A stretch of DNA of 64,000 bases, from the NCBI GenBank assembly GCA_021904315.1, contig CM038912.1, positions 18,005,061-18,069,060 on the forward strand. The letters are read 5' to 3'. Each line of letters opens with the position of its first letter. The first letter of the stretch is position 1. The stretch comes from Sphagnum magellanicum (lineage: Eukaryota > Streptophyta > Sphagnopsida > Sphagnales > Sphagnaceae). The notes beneath the pieces were generated by a model. The model had not been told where the DNA came from. It did not search any database and worked only from the letters and a program-made list of their open reading frames with translations. A program made the position numbers and the translations under genes. Positions 1 through 10,680 of the stretch are shown here, in pieces.

Positions 1-1693
1 TGGAATGGTAAAATCCGAACTGTTGTAGCTGAATGAAAAGCTCATATTTCTTCAAGCCAATCTCACTGTTTGCTCATACAACTCAAAGTCTACGAGAACG
101 ATTTGGGCATAATCTTCATCACCACCAGGTAAGAGTGACATCACCAACAAATTAATGACCAACAAGCTTCTGCAGCTTCAGCATTACACCAGGACTTGCA
201 ATCAAAATCTTGCTTGCCAACTGCATTAGTATTGTTTGGATTCTGCTAGCTAAGAAAACCAAGCAACCTGTGCTGCCACGCTCATATCTTATGCAACACA
301 AGGAACAACCCAAATCCATTAGGAACTTCACACCTGTCTTTTCACCTGTTCCCCCACTCCAGTTGTTCTCTTGAACTGAACAGAACTGCCATGCTTCACC
401 TCTGCACCACCTCAAAAAGCCATAAGCTTCAGCACGAAAAAGCACACCACATCCATTGTGCCTGCAGCAACCATAAAGCATTGGGCCTGATTTCCCTTTG
501 TCAATGTGTGCTCTTTTGTAAAGCACATTGCACCCCCTTATAAGTGACAGGGCATTTCACTGGAGAGTAATGCATGCTTTCCCATGTAATGCACTCTTTC
601 TCATGAAATGAGGATGAAAATGCACTACACTTGCATGTGATGAACAGATGTACCTGTTTCTTTATGTTGAGAAATGCCCTAGGCATGTCAGGCATTCTTT
701 AGTTTTCAGCCCTGGGCCTCTGGCTACTGCCCTTGGCTTCAGGGCTTCAAATTAAGGAATGCCCTCAACATAAGGGCATTCCTCTATATATAAATGCCTT
801 CCCTGCAATGAACCCATTCCATCGCCCTCATGTTCTAGAAAGCTGTGTAGCTGAAACAGAAGAGGGCTCTCTGCTCAAAGTGACTCCATCGAGTGACACA
901 GCTGTCCTCTTTCAAAACCAAGCATCAATGAATAGTCCCTACACCACATTCATGACACATAAAAATTGATCTACACACATCTCTGAGTGTAACTGCATTT
1001 CACAGTGCGCAGGACATTACTGAGCTCCAAAATTATTAACACTCACTATCATGTCAGTTATGCAATTAGCTACCTTTCAAAATCAACACCATCTCAAGAA
1101 CAAGAGACCAACAAGAATCCAGACATATTTGCTCAAAAAATCATGAACATACCATATTTTGACATAATAGCAAACAAGTATTTCAATACTCACATTGACT
1201 CAAAGTGGCCCACAAGTTCAACAAAACTTTCAAACCCAAAGGGTACGACAAGAACAAGCAATTGGCACAAAAGTTCCAACAAATGTTCACCCTCCGCACA
1301 TGAGGCACGTCTCCCACAGATTGATCCACCTTCTTTAATCAGAGAACCTTTTCATTGGCTGTGGTAGCAGCACCCCTTGTAGTCTCCAGCAGTGCTCATC
1401 TGTCTGGATGAAAGCAGGTGAGAGAGATGCACAAGCTCCTTGGCTGTTGCAGCAACGGCTACTCTGTGGATGCCAGAAGACCTCGGCATGTCATTGTCTT
1501 GCTCCTGCCGGTGCTGCTATTGTCCATCTGCTCTGTGTCCCTCACCTCTTCCTTCTGCCAACTTTCCATGACTGCAGACTCACTTTGCATGGTGTCAAAG
1601 ATGTTTAGAGTTCAAAACATCTTCTGACACCCGCAAAGATTTGATTGGGTGTTTAGTGTCTTGCAGTATTACATAGTAGGCACCTATGGGCAA
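1..1693. other. Intergenic or gene-edge sequence, no confirmed gene
   Basis: The base composition is richer in GC than the tracts that follow and resembles the introns and UTRs of the genes further right, but I recognise no protein. At the left edge, a + strand open frame (about 20-112) ends at a good-looking splice donor (CACCACCAG followed by GTAAGAG at 113), so the end of an exon of a gene lying to the left is possible. The minus strand is open from 526 to 152, but its product is cysteine-rich without a family I know. A short perfect hairpin lies at 756-782. Confidence 0.3.
756..782. repeat. Perfect 10-bp hairpin
   Basis: GGAATGCCCT and AGGGCATTCC form a perfect 10-bp inverted repeat around a 7-base loop. 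A looser relative of the same words (GAAATGCCCT, CAGGCATTC) occurs at about 670-697. No gene is recognised beside it, so its role is unknown; it may be a remnant of a small palindromic element. Confidence 0.6.
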
Positions 1694-1899
1694 CAATAGA
1701 GTTATCAGTGAAGTCTCGCGACTAGGGAGTGAGGACGGTCAGTTTCGGCATAATATGGCATCAAACACATAACTGCTAATGGAAATTTTACCACACCCAA
1801 TAACTGGGACCCAAACTAGTTTTCCCAGCAATTTTGGTGATAAACTGAGTTTCATCCTGTCTTTCCTTTTTCCTGAGCGCCTCCATTGTTGCTACATAT
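1694..1899 (+). repeat. 206-bp dispersed repeat, copy 1
   Basis: This stretch is collinear with 61174-61379 in the same orientation, with apparently no net length change across 206 bp. Shared words include GACCCAAACTAGTTTT, CAATTTTGGTG, GAGTTTCATCCTGTCTTT and TTTTTCCTGAGCGC, with scattered substitutions between. There is no open frame common to both copies and no terminal repeats that I can see. It is probably a fragment of a non-autonomous transposon or an old segmental duplication. Confidence 0.75.
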
Positions 1900-2990
1900 T
1901 TTTTCATTGCTCCTACCTACACAACTACTATAATTACTCTCGAACCTTGTGCATTAAATGCTGAGTTTCAGCATTTCATACTGAGATTTAATCAAATTTC
2001 CTTGCTTTGCGGATACGACTGAGATAGTGGATACGTAGTGGATGAAAGCAGGCCCAAAGACAGATTGAAGACAGGGTGACTTTATAGATAACTCTAATGT
2101 TTGATGATAAAAAGCAGGCTCATCACCCAATGCCTTGGCTGAACCTGTAGCTAGACTGGTACAATGCTAAAACTAAAGGCCCTAGAGTTCTGTTGGTTGC
2201 TTCTAAACATCATAATCATGTGTGCAAACTAGGTGATTAAGGCCCAGGGTCCAATTTCCTAGGAACCAATTTGGACTGATTTGAATCAAATTGAATCCTT
2301 GAGTTGGACTCCACCTTGGTCCCAAGCCTGATTCTTGTTTCTCCAAATAAGGAGCTCTCCTTTTAGCACTGTTTTTTTAACCGAACCAATTGATTTTCCC
2401 TCCAGAACAGGTGCCATGTAGGTTTAGCCTCAATTTGCCACTTTTTGGTCTTGGAGCTTTGTCTAAAAGCCTTGGGACCAATTTAAAGCTTTTGACGAAT
2501 AAGATCCAATAAACCCTAAACCCTACACCTTGGACCCTCGTCTAAAATTGCCTGAAGTCTCTGGGAGTCCAAAGTTACATTTCCCCAAGCTCAATCTGGT
2601 TGCTAAGAGGCCTTGCTCCAAAGTTGAAGGTGGCCAATGCAGATGCTGGTTCACACTGAGAATCACGCAGTCACCCTGTACTTTATGGAAAGCTCAAATG
2701 AAATCATGAGAATTGAGACCATGGGACTGGATTTATCACGTAATTATTTCTCTTCACCTTTCCACCTTCCTACCTACTAGTCATTGAAGTAGGTACCTAC
2801 CAAACCTCACTTACCTCATTGCACTTACACCCCTAGTTGTCTTTCCAACTGACCCTACAATTACCAAAAACAATGACGGAAGAAACAAAATGAGAGTATT
2901 GCAAAAAAATTTGAAATTGTTTACCCAAGCAATATTTAAGGACATGATTAATTTTTTTGTTAACACATGTATGACAATATCGCATAAACC
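1900..2990. other. Non-coding intergenic DNA
   Basis: No coding exon recognised on either strand. A short run of the plant telomere-type word CCCTAAACCCTA lies near 2513; two units are too few to be an interstitial telomere and may be a chance telo-box. Confidence 0.4.
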
Positions 2991-3310
2991 CAAAAAATCT
3001 AGAGTGTATGCAATATCTTCAAGTGCACATTTCATATATTCCTTGAAGTGCAACATTGTGTTTTGACTATCATGGGACTATTACACAAATTAAAAGAAAA
3101 ATCCAAAATGTATGCAATATCCTCTTGTGAATATTTCATACATGCCTTAGGTAGAAAATTTGTTTTAGATTGTTTTGAAAATATTACTGAATTTACTTAA
3201 AGAAATCCAGAGCATATGAAATACCTTCACCTAGGTACTTTATATATACCTTGGAATTGTCACAAGGGTATTATGTCCATAAAAATATACAACGAATATG
3301 CATTATATTT
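2991..3310. repeat. 104-bp tandem repeat, three diverged units
   Basis: Three copies of a unit containing AATCyAGAGTGTATGCAATAT, then CTTCA and a TTTCATATAT(T/G)CCTT block, begin at about 2996, 3100 and 3204, a constant period of 104 bp. A fourth, weaker copy may follow near 3290-3320 (ATATGCATTATATTTATGTGAGTATTG). The units are clearly diverged, so the array is old. It encodes no recognisable protein. Confidence 0.65.
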
Positions 3311-5270
3311 ATGTGAGTATTGAATTGGGGGTTACCATGTAACATGGTAATTGTATGCAATGATGGTTTTGCACAAATGTAGATCTCAATGATTCAAGAT
3401 TTTAGGTTAATATTTGAAATGTGCAATTGTAACTACCAATGCATATAATTTTAGCAAACAACTATAGTTTTAGACAAATAAAAGAACTTCAACAAAGTTT
3501 TGGAATGATAGTGTAATACTCCACCATTCATTACATATTTCATTAGATATGAGTTTTGACATTATTTTTCACAACATTTCATGCATGTTCAATATACTTT
3601 GCAAACAAAATTGAAATTCATCTTTTTATTTATTAACATACAACCTTGCATACATTCACACAAAATGTTGGACAAAACATGAGAAAAAATTGCACAAAAA
3701 AATATGGGTGTTGCCCCATGCATCATGGTACAAAAATGTGCAAGTCCAAAAAAAGTTAAGCAAAATGATTAATGTCTATAAGCTCTCAAATTCAATAAGG
3801 GAAAAGGAGGAGATTACTTATCCAAGCCAACATCCTACAACTATTATTATTACTACCATCACCACCACTATGAATCTATCTAGGCCTTCCTCCTATTACA
3901 AAAAACACCCAAATAATAATAATAAATAAAGAAAAAAAAGGAAAACCAATAAAGAAAAAAAATAGAGATTTTTATTTTTATTTTTTAAAGAGTTCTTAAG
4001 AAGAAAAAAGGAAAAGCAAAAAAAAAAAATCTCTTCAAAAAAAAATATAGAAAAAACCAAAACAAACTTTCAAGAAGAAAAAACGAAGAATAAGAAAAAA
4101 AACAAGACAAGCTAAAGGGGAGAAAACAAGGATAGGTCAAAATAAAAGGGTTGGCTACGTAGGAAGGAGGGAGGTTCGGACTAACTATTTTGGTCAAGGC
4201 CATGGGAAAAAAAAAAAATTTACCCCAAGGGATAGGGTCATGGGGTTGGGTATCATCCCAACCAAAAACTCCCAAAATAGGATTTTTTTGATGGTGCGTT
4301 AGTGGGTGTTGGGTCAACCTTGAATCCTAGGCCCTAGCATGCTCCACATACTAATAAGCATAAGATACAATATGGATCAAATGTGATATGGATTGTTTCA
4401 TTAAGGAATGTGCTCATCTTTTCCACAATAGACAATTAGGGAGTCATTTATCCTTGTCTTTTTGCACTCAATTTTTCAAACAACATGTTAGTATTCTTTT
4501 TTAATGTGTTTTAGCCTTTGTTAAGGAGGAGAAGATTGTGTTGGCAGGGGATGCTTGTTCTAGACCTCCTATTACTATTGAATCTCACAATTTGCATGCA
4601 AGCAACATTAGAAGGGCTATGGGTGAAATAGTTTCTTATCATGAAAGGGACTAGCTTTCTTCTTTCTTTGGTTCCTACGGGCTATGCGTCCTTTGGCCTT
4701 TTTTGGCCTTCCCTTTTGTCTTTCGTGTGATGGTTATAGCCATTAATTTTTAGTGGATTTTTTGCCCCTTCATAAGTGTAAGACCCTTTTCATGAAGGAT
4801 AGTTAAATGTTTAAAGAACCTTCCAAATACATTTGAAATTTCATGAATATTTTATGGTGTTTTTTTAAAAACCAACCTAGAGCTTATAATTAAGTTATAT
4901 CTTCACATGTCATCCACACATTTGTTTGGGATTCAAATCAAAATCTTACCCCAAAATCTTTCATTGATGAAAAATCACCTCCCCCTAGGCAAAGCAGTAA
5001 ATTACATCATCAAGCAAACTAGTAACCTTATAAATTATTAGGTTTTAATCAATATATAAAATGTTGATGACAACCTAAACAACCTAATCTATTAAAGTTA
5101 TTTGAAAAGATGACAAATTGTAAAACCCAAGAGTAGAATCCTAGGTTTCATTAAAACTATGCAAGATGTGATTACTCCAAAGGAAAATACCAAATGAAAA
5201 AGTCACATTTTCTTTTGAACTCAAGATAACTTGAATTTGCTTTTATCTTTTGTGTTTTGCTTGTGTCTAT
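3311..5270. other. AT-rich, low-complexity intergenic DNA
   Basis: The tract is dominated by A-rich and AAT/ACC microsatellite-like sequence (3840-4100) and has no convincing coding exon. The open frame on the minus strand at 3985-4317 is a translation of A-rich low complexity (poly-Phe/Leu) and is not treated as a gene. The stretch around 4510-4660 has a more balanced composition, but I recognise nothing in it. Confidence 0.5.
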
Positions 5271-6085
5271 GTTTCTACCTAGGGATATCTTTATGTTATG
5301 GGATACCTAAGGGAGACTCAAAGGATTACACAAAGTTTAACCAAGGGGTTAATTCAAGATTTTTTAAGTTATGATACTTAGGGATTATTTTTAAATTATT
5401 TAGGACTTACCTAGGGACTATTTAAAGAGACACCTAAAGGTTTACATAGGCTATGGGATATCTAAGGACTATACATAAGGGACTACCTAAAGTTTACCAA
5501 AAACAATTCAAGGAAATATTTAAAGACCTACCTAGATAATAAAATATGTAAGGATTATTTAAAAGACTACATAAAACCTATCTAGGGGTTCTCAAAAGCT
5601 TACATAGGAGGTTACATACAGTTTACCTAGAAGGTTACTTAATTAAACACCTAAGGGTCAACCTAGGTTATGGGATGCCTCATGACTATTTAAGGGACTA
5701 CCTAAAGAGACACCTAAGGGCCTACCTAGGTTATGGGATACATAAAACCTATTTATGAGGCTAGATAGGGATTTCTTAAGTTTGGGGATATCTAAGGGTT
5801 ATTTAATGGCTAGCTAGAGCAAAAGGGGATTACATATGGCTTACATAGGGTCTACATGGGGGATTATATAGAGTTGATTCATAGCCCTATGTAGACCATT
5901 AAGCCATCCCTTAAATGATGTTTAGGTATCCCTTAACTTTGATAGGTCCTTAGAAAGTAGCCCCTATGTAGCACCTTTAAGTAATCATGTATGTAAGTTT
6001 TTGATAGCCTTTATCTTAGATAGTTCATAACCTAAGTAGGCCCCTAAATGGTCTCTAGGTAGTCCTCAGGTAAATAAAAAGGGCA
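5271..6085. repeat. Degenerate short-period repeat with inverted halves
   Basis: About 600 bp are built from variants of CCTAAGG, GGGACTACCTAAAG, GGTTACATAGG and TTATGGGATACCTAAGG, repeated every 15-45 bp without a strict period. From about 5880 the same words appear in reverse complement (TAGGTATCCCTTAA, GGTCCTTAGAAAGTAGCCCC, CCTAAGTAGGCCCC), so the tract is a loose palindrome with its turning point near 5870. No open frame. This looks like an old satellite-like expansion or the sub-terminal repeats of a transposon. Confidence 0.6.
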
Positions 6086-8355
6086 AGGTTAAAAACAAAG
6101 GCCCATATACATTAAACTATATTGATTGGGGTATTTATCCATCTTTCTATTATTTATATGGGGTGCCTCAAGCTCCCAAGCTTACCTTTGTTTTTTCAAT
6201 GAACCCTTTTGATTGGCTCATAACAAAACAAAATAAAAACTTTGGAAGCTCCCCGAAATAGAAATTTCTATTGGACAATAGAGTGTGTCATCCTTTGCAT
6301 GGGAGACATTAAACACTCAACAACAAGATTTGTTTGGCCCATTTCTAGCCTTGTCTTTTACACCTTTTGCACCTTACGTGGTTATCCACAAAATTGTGTT
6401 ACATAGTTTTGTTTTCCCACACTAATTTCAAAACCATCACATTTCAAAAACGAATGAAAGTTGAAAAACCCCACCATACAAAATGACACATAGTTCAAGG
6501 AGGAGAAAGGTTCCAACTTGATGAATTTGGGGCCTTGGCGAAGGTTAGTTAAAAGCATATTCAATAAGGTCTTGTTTGCTCAAAAGAAAATGAGAATACC
6601 AACCATCAACATAGGTTTTGGCATTGAATATTAGGAGGTAATCATATTTTTTATTTAGCCTAAAAAGAGGGTCAAACAATCAAACCATGCAATGAACCAA
6701 AACTTTATGCAGGGCTAAACATTGTCGACTAGCAAAGGTGTTGAATAAAGTTCATTTGGGGGAGGGGTTTGTTTATCATCTCCCTCTTTGGCTTGCTAAT
6801 TCAAGTGAAAAAAGAAAATTTTGGACAAAGTATTGGGATAAAAATGTAGTGTTATTGGGATCATCTTGGGGAACACATTGAGAACTTGGGGAACTTTTCA
6901 TGAACACATTAGGAATAGAAAGGTCCATGACAAAACATAATGTGTACAAAAAAAATTCAAAGCCAAGCAAGTAATTTTTCGGGTTAACTAACATGTGGAA
7001 TGCAACACTCACGATGGAACAAGGACTTGAGAATTTGTAAGTGATGTGTCCAAAATGGACTCAAGAGTCACATAATAAGCCCCTACACATTACACAATGT
7101 GCACAACAAAATACAACAATATGTTGTGCATCAAAACCTCATGCCATCATGGCAAATATGATTAGGGGAAATGAAACTTCAAAGCAAACAACGACACACC
7201 ATTGCATGAAACAATTTTCTAATAATAATAAAAAGTTTTGATAAAAAATGCTATGAAAATAATGTTCTAGGATTTCTAACATTTTGTTGAAATATTATGA
7301 AGCATTTATTATTTGTGAAGTTGATGGTTGCTGAATAATGTAATGGAATGTGGAATTATGATTGCCACAATTAAAACATATAAGCTTTTTCCACCCCTTG
7401 TGTTCTATGTAAGTCTTAGGGTTTTGTTTATGTGCAAGATGAAGGTGAATAATGTGCGATGAGTTTTTTTGTTGGGTTCCGATTGTCCAAATTTGCACTA
7501 GACTTTGTGAACTTTGTGTAATGTGTCAAACATTTAGGAGCTAATCAAACAAATACAATTTGGTGAGTTGTGTGATTATGTGCAATTTGCCAAGGTATTC
7601 AATTTTGTGTGAGGCAAGTGAATAATGCACCTCAATTTTCTTTGTATTCCATGTTTTTTCTTCATTTGTAAATATTCAAGATTGAATGCAAGCTATAGGG
7701 GAAGTACGTGCCACCCCAAAAATGGCTTCAATGTGATTTTATACAATTCAACCATAAAAAATTGAAGTTTATTTTCTCCATTTTAAGTCTAATCCAATTC
7801 AACCAAAGGTTAACAAGCTTAAACCTCCCTTCTGAATCCTTTTACATTTTTTTCATTTGAGTTGTGTTATGATTTAACTAAGGTTTATGAAACTAAAACC
7901 TCCCTCCTTGTTGATTTTGTGCATTTTAGTAGTGTTTTTTATAAATGCAACATGCATTGTGCAATGTTGTATTTCAGAGTTGTAACAAAATTTAAAGTTT
8001 TTTCAAATTTTTGAAGGTCCTTTGAAGGTTTTTAGTTTTGGCTTTAGTTTTGTGTTCTATTTTTAGTGAATCCAAATTTTCCTTAATCTAATCCATTCAC
8101 AATGCCACCACTACTCCCACAATCTCACAAATTCAAATTATTTATTCCAACAAAAACCCTTTTGTTGTGGGTGGGTTTTTTGTCATACTTGATTCCAATG
8201 TAACTTCATCATCTTTTAGTCCTTTTGCATCTTCCCTTCCTTTATTTTTTTCATGTAATATTAATCCTTCAAATGGTCTAAATCATACAAATTTTATGTG
8301 AGTGATGATGCTCCTGCCCTTGAAGTAAATATGCCCATTGTCCAATCCAACCTAA
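6086..8355. other. AT-rich intergenic DNA with one GGGAAC-motif copy
   Basis: No coding exon recognised. At 6851-6894 there is a copy of the dispersed motif found in the 1.1-kb inverted repeats (core GGGAACACATTGAGAACTTG variant, followed by GGGGAAC). The rest may be the 5' flank of the hAT remnant that starts at about 8360. Confidence 0.4.
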
Positions 8356-8359
8356 AAGT

Positions 8360-10680
8360 CAAGAAAAGGAACTATGATCAATGTCACTAAAAAGTTTCAA
8401 GACTCTTTGGCTACAAAACTTCTGTGGGCAAAATTGTATTTAGGGTTAAAAGGTAACTTGCATGATGTCAAGAGTTAGATTTGAAGTGAGGTGGAAAGGA
8501 AGGATATGTTATTTACTCCTAAGTGGTATTTTCTTTGTAAGCATGCAAGTTGTGTGAAGGTTGACAAGAATATTGGGACCAATGTGCAAAAAGGGGATTG
8601 ATATTAATCCAAAGTTTGTAGGCATGCTGAGAATTATAAATTGCATGTTTCCCATAACCATGAAAGTGTTGTTGCCCAAGTTGCAAATGGGCTAGCAAGA
8701 GAAAAGGTAAGGAAGGTTATGCAATTTGCCACAATTTTGCACTTGTTGCAACAAGGATGTCCCATGATGGAATATGAGGTAATGAATCCTATATTTGAAT
8801 TCTTGGTTCTATCAAAAAATAACAAGAAACATTAGAATGATCCCTTTGGTTGGACCATGGCAAAATTCATGCATCAAGAAATAATGAAGGTAATCACTAT
8901 AAATTAGGGTAACAATGGGGGATGCTTGACATGTTGCTATTAATCATGATGAAGTTTTTACAATTGACAACCAATCTTGGTTTTTTTTAGGGAGTGATAA
9001 CTTGATCAAGGTTGTTATGGAGGTTTTGATGATTGGTGGTGGTTTGCCAAAAAACCAATTTGCTTGGAAGTTCAATTATTTTGGGGAAAACAATGATAAT
9101 GTGTTTTAGGGCACAAAGAGTGGTGTTACAAAACAACTTCATGAGACCTATGCTCCCTAGTTTATTGGGGTCCATTATATGACCCACTGTATTAATTTGA
9201 CAATTCAAACATTATCAAGACTACCTTTGGTGATGCACCTTGAAAATTTATTGCAATGTTTATACTCCTATTTTACACATTCATTTAAAAGGCACTTGAA
9301 GTTCACAAAAGTTTCAAAACTCATGGCAACAAAGGGGAACAAAATTCTTTGAAATGTCTAGACAAGATGGATTTCAACATTGAACCCCATTGAGAAAGTT
9401 AGGCCAAAATACAAAATTGTGAAGGTGGCCTTAGATAACCCTCTAGGATAACAAGTTATGTTACATCATGATCACTTCTATGACCCTTAAATTTCGATTA
9501 GATTTGTTTGCATTTTGCCATTGTTGGAATCTATGCATGCTTTCATCAAGTTTGGACAATTTAGATATGTATTTGTGTGTGATTTGGTGACAATAATCAA
9601 GGTTTGTCAATGTGATATTTATAGTGTGTATGACAATCAAACTTCCAAGTTATTAAAGATAACTTCTAGGCCTTCAAATCATTGTTGGAGTTCAAGCATG
9701 AGAAGATTCAAATGTGTTGAACATTGTATTAAAATTATGGAGTTCCACATTTTGGCCTTTGAGCTAATTGCCCAACAAGTTAGGGTAGTTTAATGAGATT
9801 TGGAGACAATGTTGCTTTCAATGGTGACTCATGATGTATTTGCTATTGTTGAATCCTAGTGAAAACCCAATTCAAACGTAAGTTTCACAATTTTCTCCCT
9901 TTTCCTTTCACCCCTATTTTTCCAATTTTTTAATTTTTGTTTTCATGTTCCTGCAAGCCAACAAGTTCATGATTTTGGGGTGTTTTAGCAGGGGTTGGAA
10001 AAGCTTTGATTTAAAAACTATACAACTTATGTTTCCATGGTGTCATGGAATGTTTTTGGGATTGTGTATCCCTAATATTGGTTGCAATTGTGATGTGATG
10101 CATCATTTGTCAAACACCTTTAAGTTATTATATTATTATAATAGTTTTTTGTTATCCCAAAATCCACAAGGTGGATGAACATGTACATAATGTGATGGTG
10201 GGTGAGTTCATCAATGCTAATGACCTTGATTGCTAGCAAGGCATGTTCAAGCTCACAATGAAGTTGAATGCAACAACATGTAACCTTTTAGCTTGAATTC
10301 CTTAACTAAAATGTGTTGCCTTGTGACAAGATTTCAAGTACTCATCTCTAGCTTCCCAATGTATGTGAAACTAATTGAATTGACCATGGCATAGGTAGTA
10401 AGCAACATGGAAGATGAAAGATGCTTCTCTACTTTGGCTTTCATCAAGTCAAAACGTTGCAATAGGGTCATTACCCATTTGCCACAAATGTTGTGTGCAC
10501 GTTTGGATAACAACTCTATACATTGCAAAATTTCTTGTATGAAGAATTCATTAAACAATGGAAAACAACACGACACTAATATTGTTATGATGGTTAAGTC
10601 CTTGGTAGGCTTCTTACACCTATTTCTACAAATGTATAAACTTGATGGCGTATATTTCCAACTCTATTGAAATCAATGGT
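8360..10680 (+). pseudogene. Decayed hAT-family transposase (ZNF862-like type)
   Basis: Read across stops and frame changes, the + strand follows a hAT transposase from N to C terminus. About 8370-8450 gives a KKFQDSLATKLLWAK-like BED-finger start. 8640-8880 gives HNHESVVAQVANGLAREKVR and the QFATILHLLQQGCPM region. 9170-9450 gives THCINLTIQTLSRLPLV, SFKRHLKFTK, MATKGNKIL and TRWISTLNP, the RNase-H-like core region. 10405-10600 gives EDERCFSTLAFIKSK and THLP, the C-terminal dimerisation motif. hAT enzymes cut and paste DNA and leave 8-bp target duplications. At least four stop codons and several frame breaks make this copy dead. I did not find its terminal inverted repeats. Confidence 0.75.

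Noticed and set aside
2510..2530. Interstitial telomere repeat (CCCTAAACCCTA)
   Set aside because: Fewer than three units; such words are common by chance and as telo-boxes.
3985..4317. Minus-strand open frame of 110 codons
   Set aside because: It translates A-rich low-complexity DNA into Phe/Leu-rich peptide with no domain, and nearby frames are equally biased.
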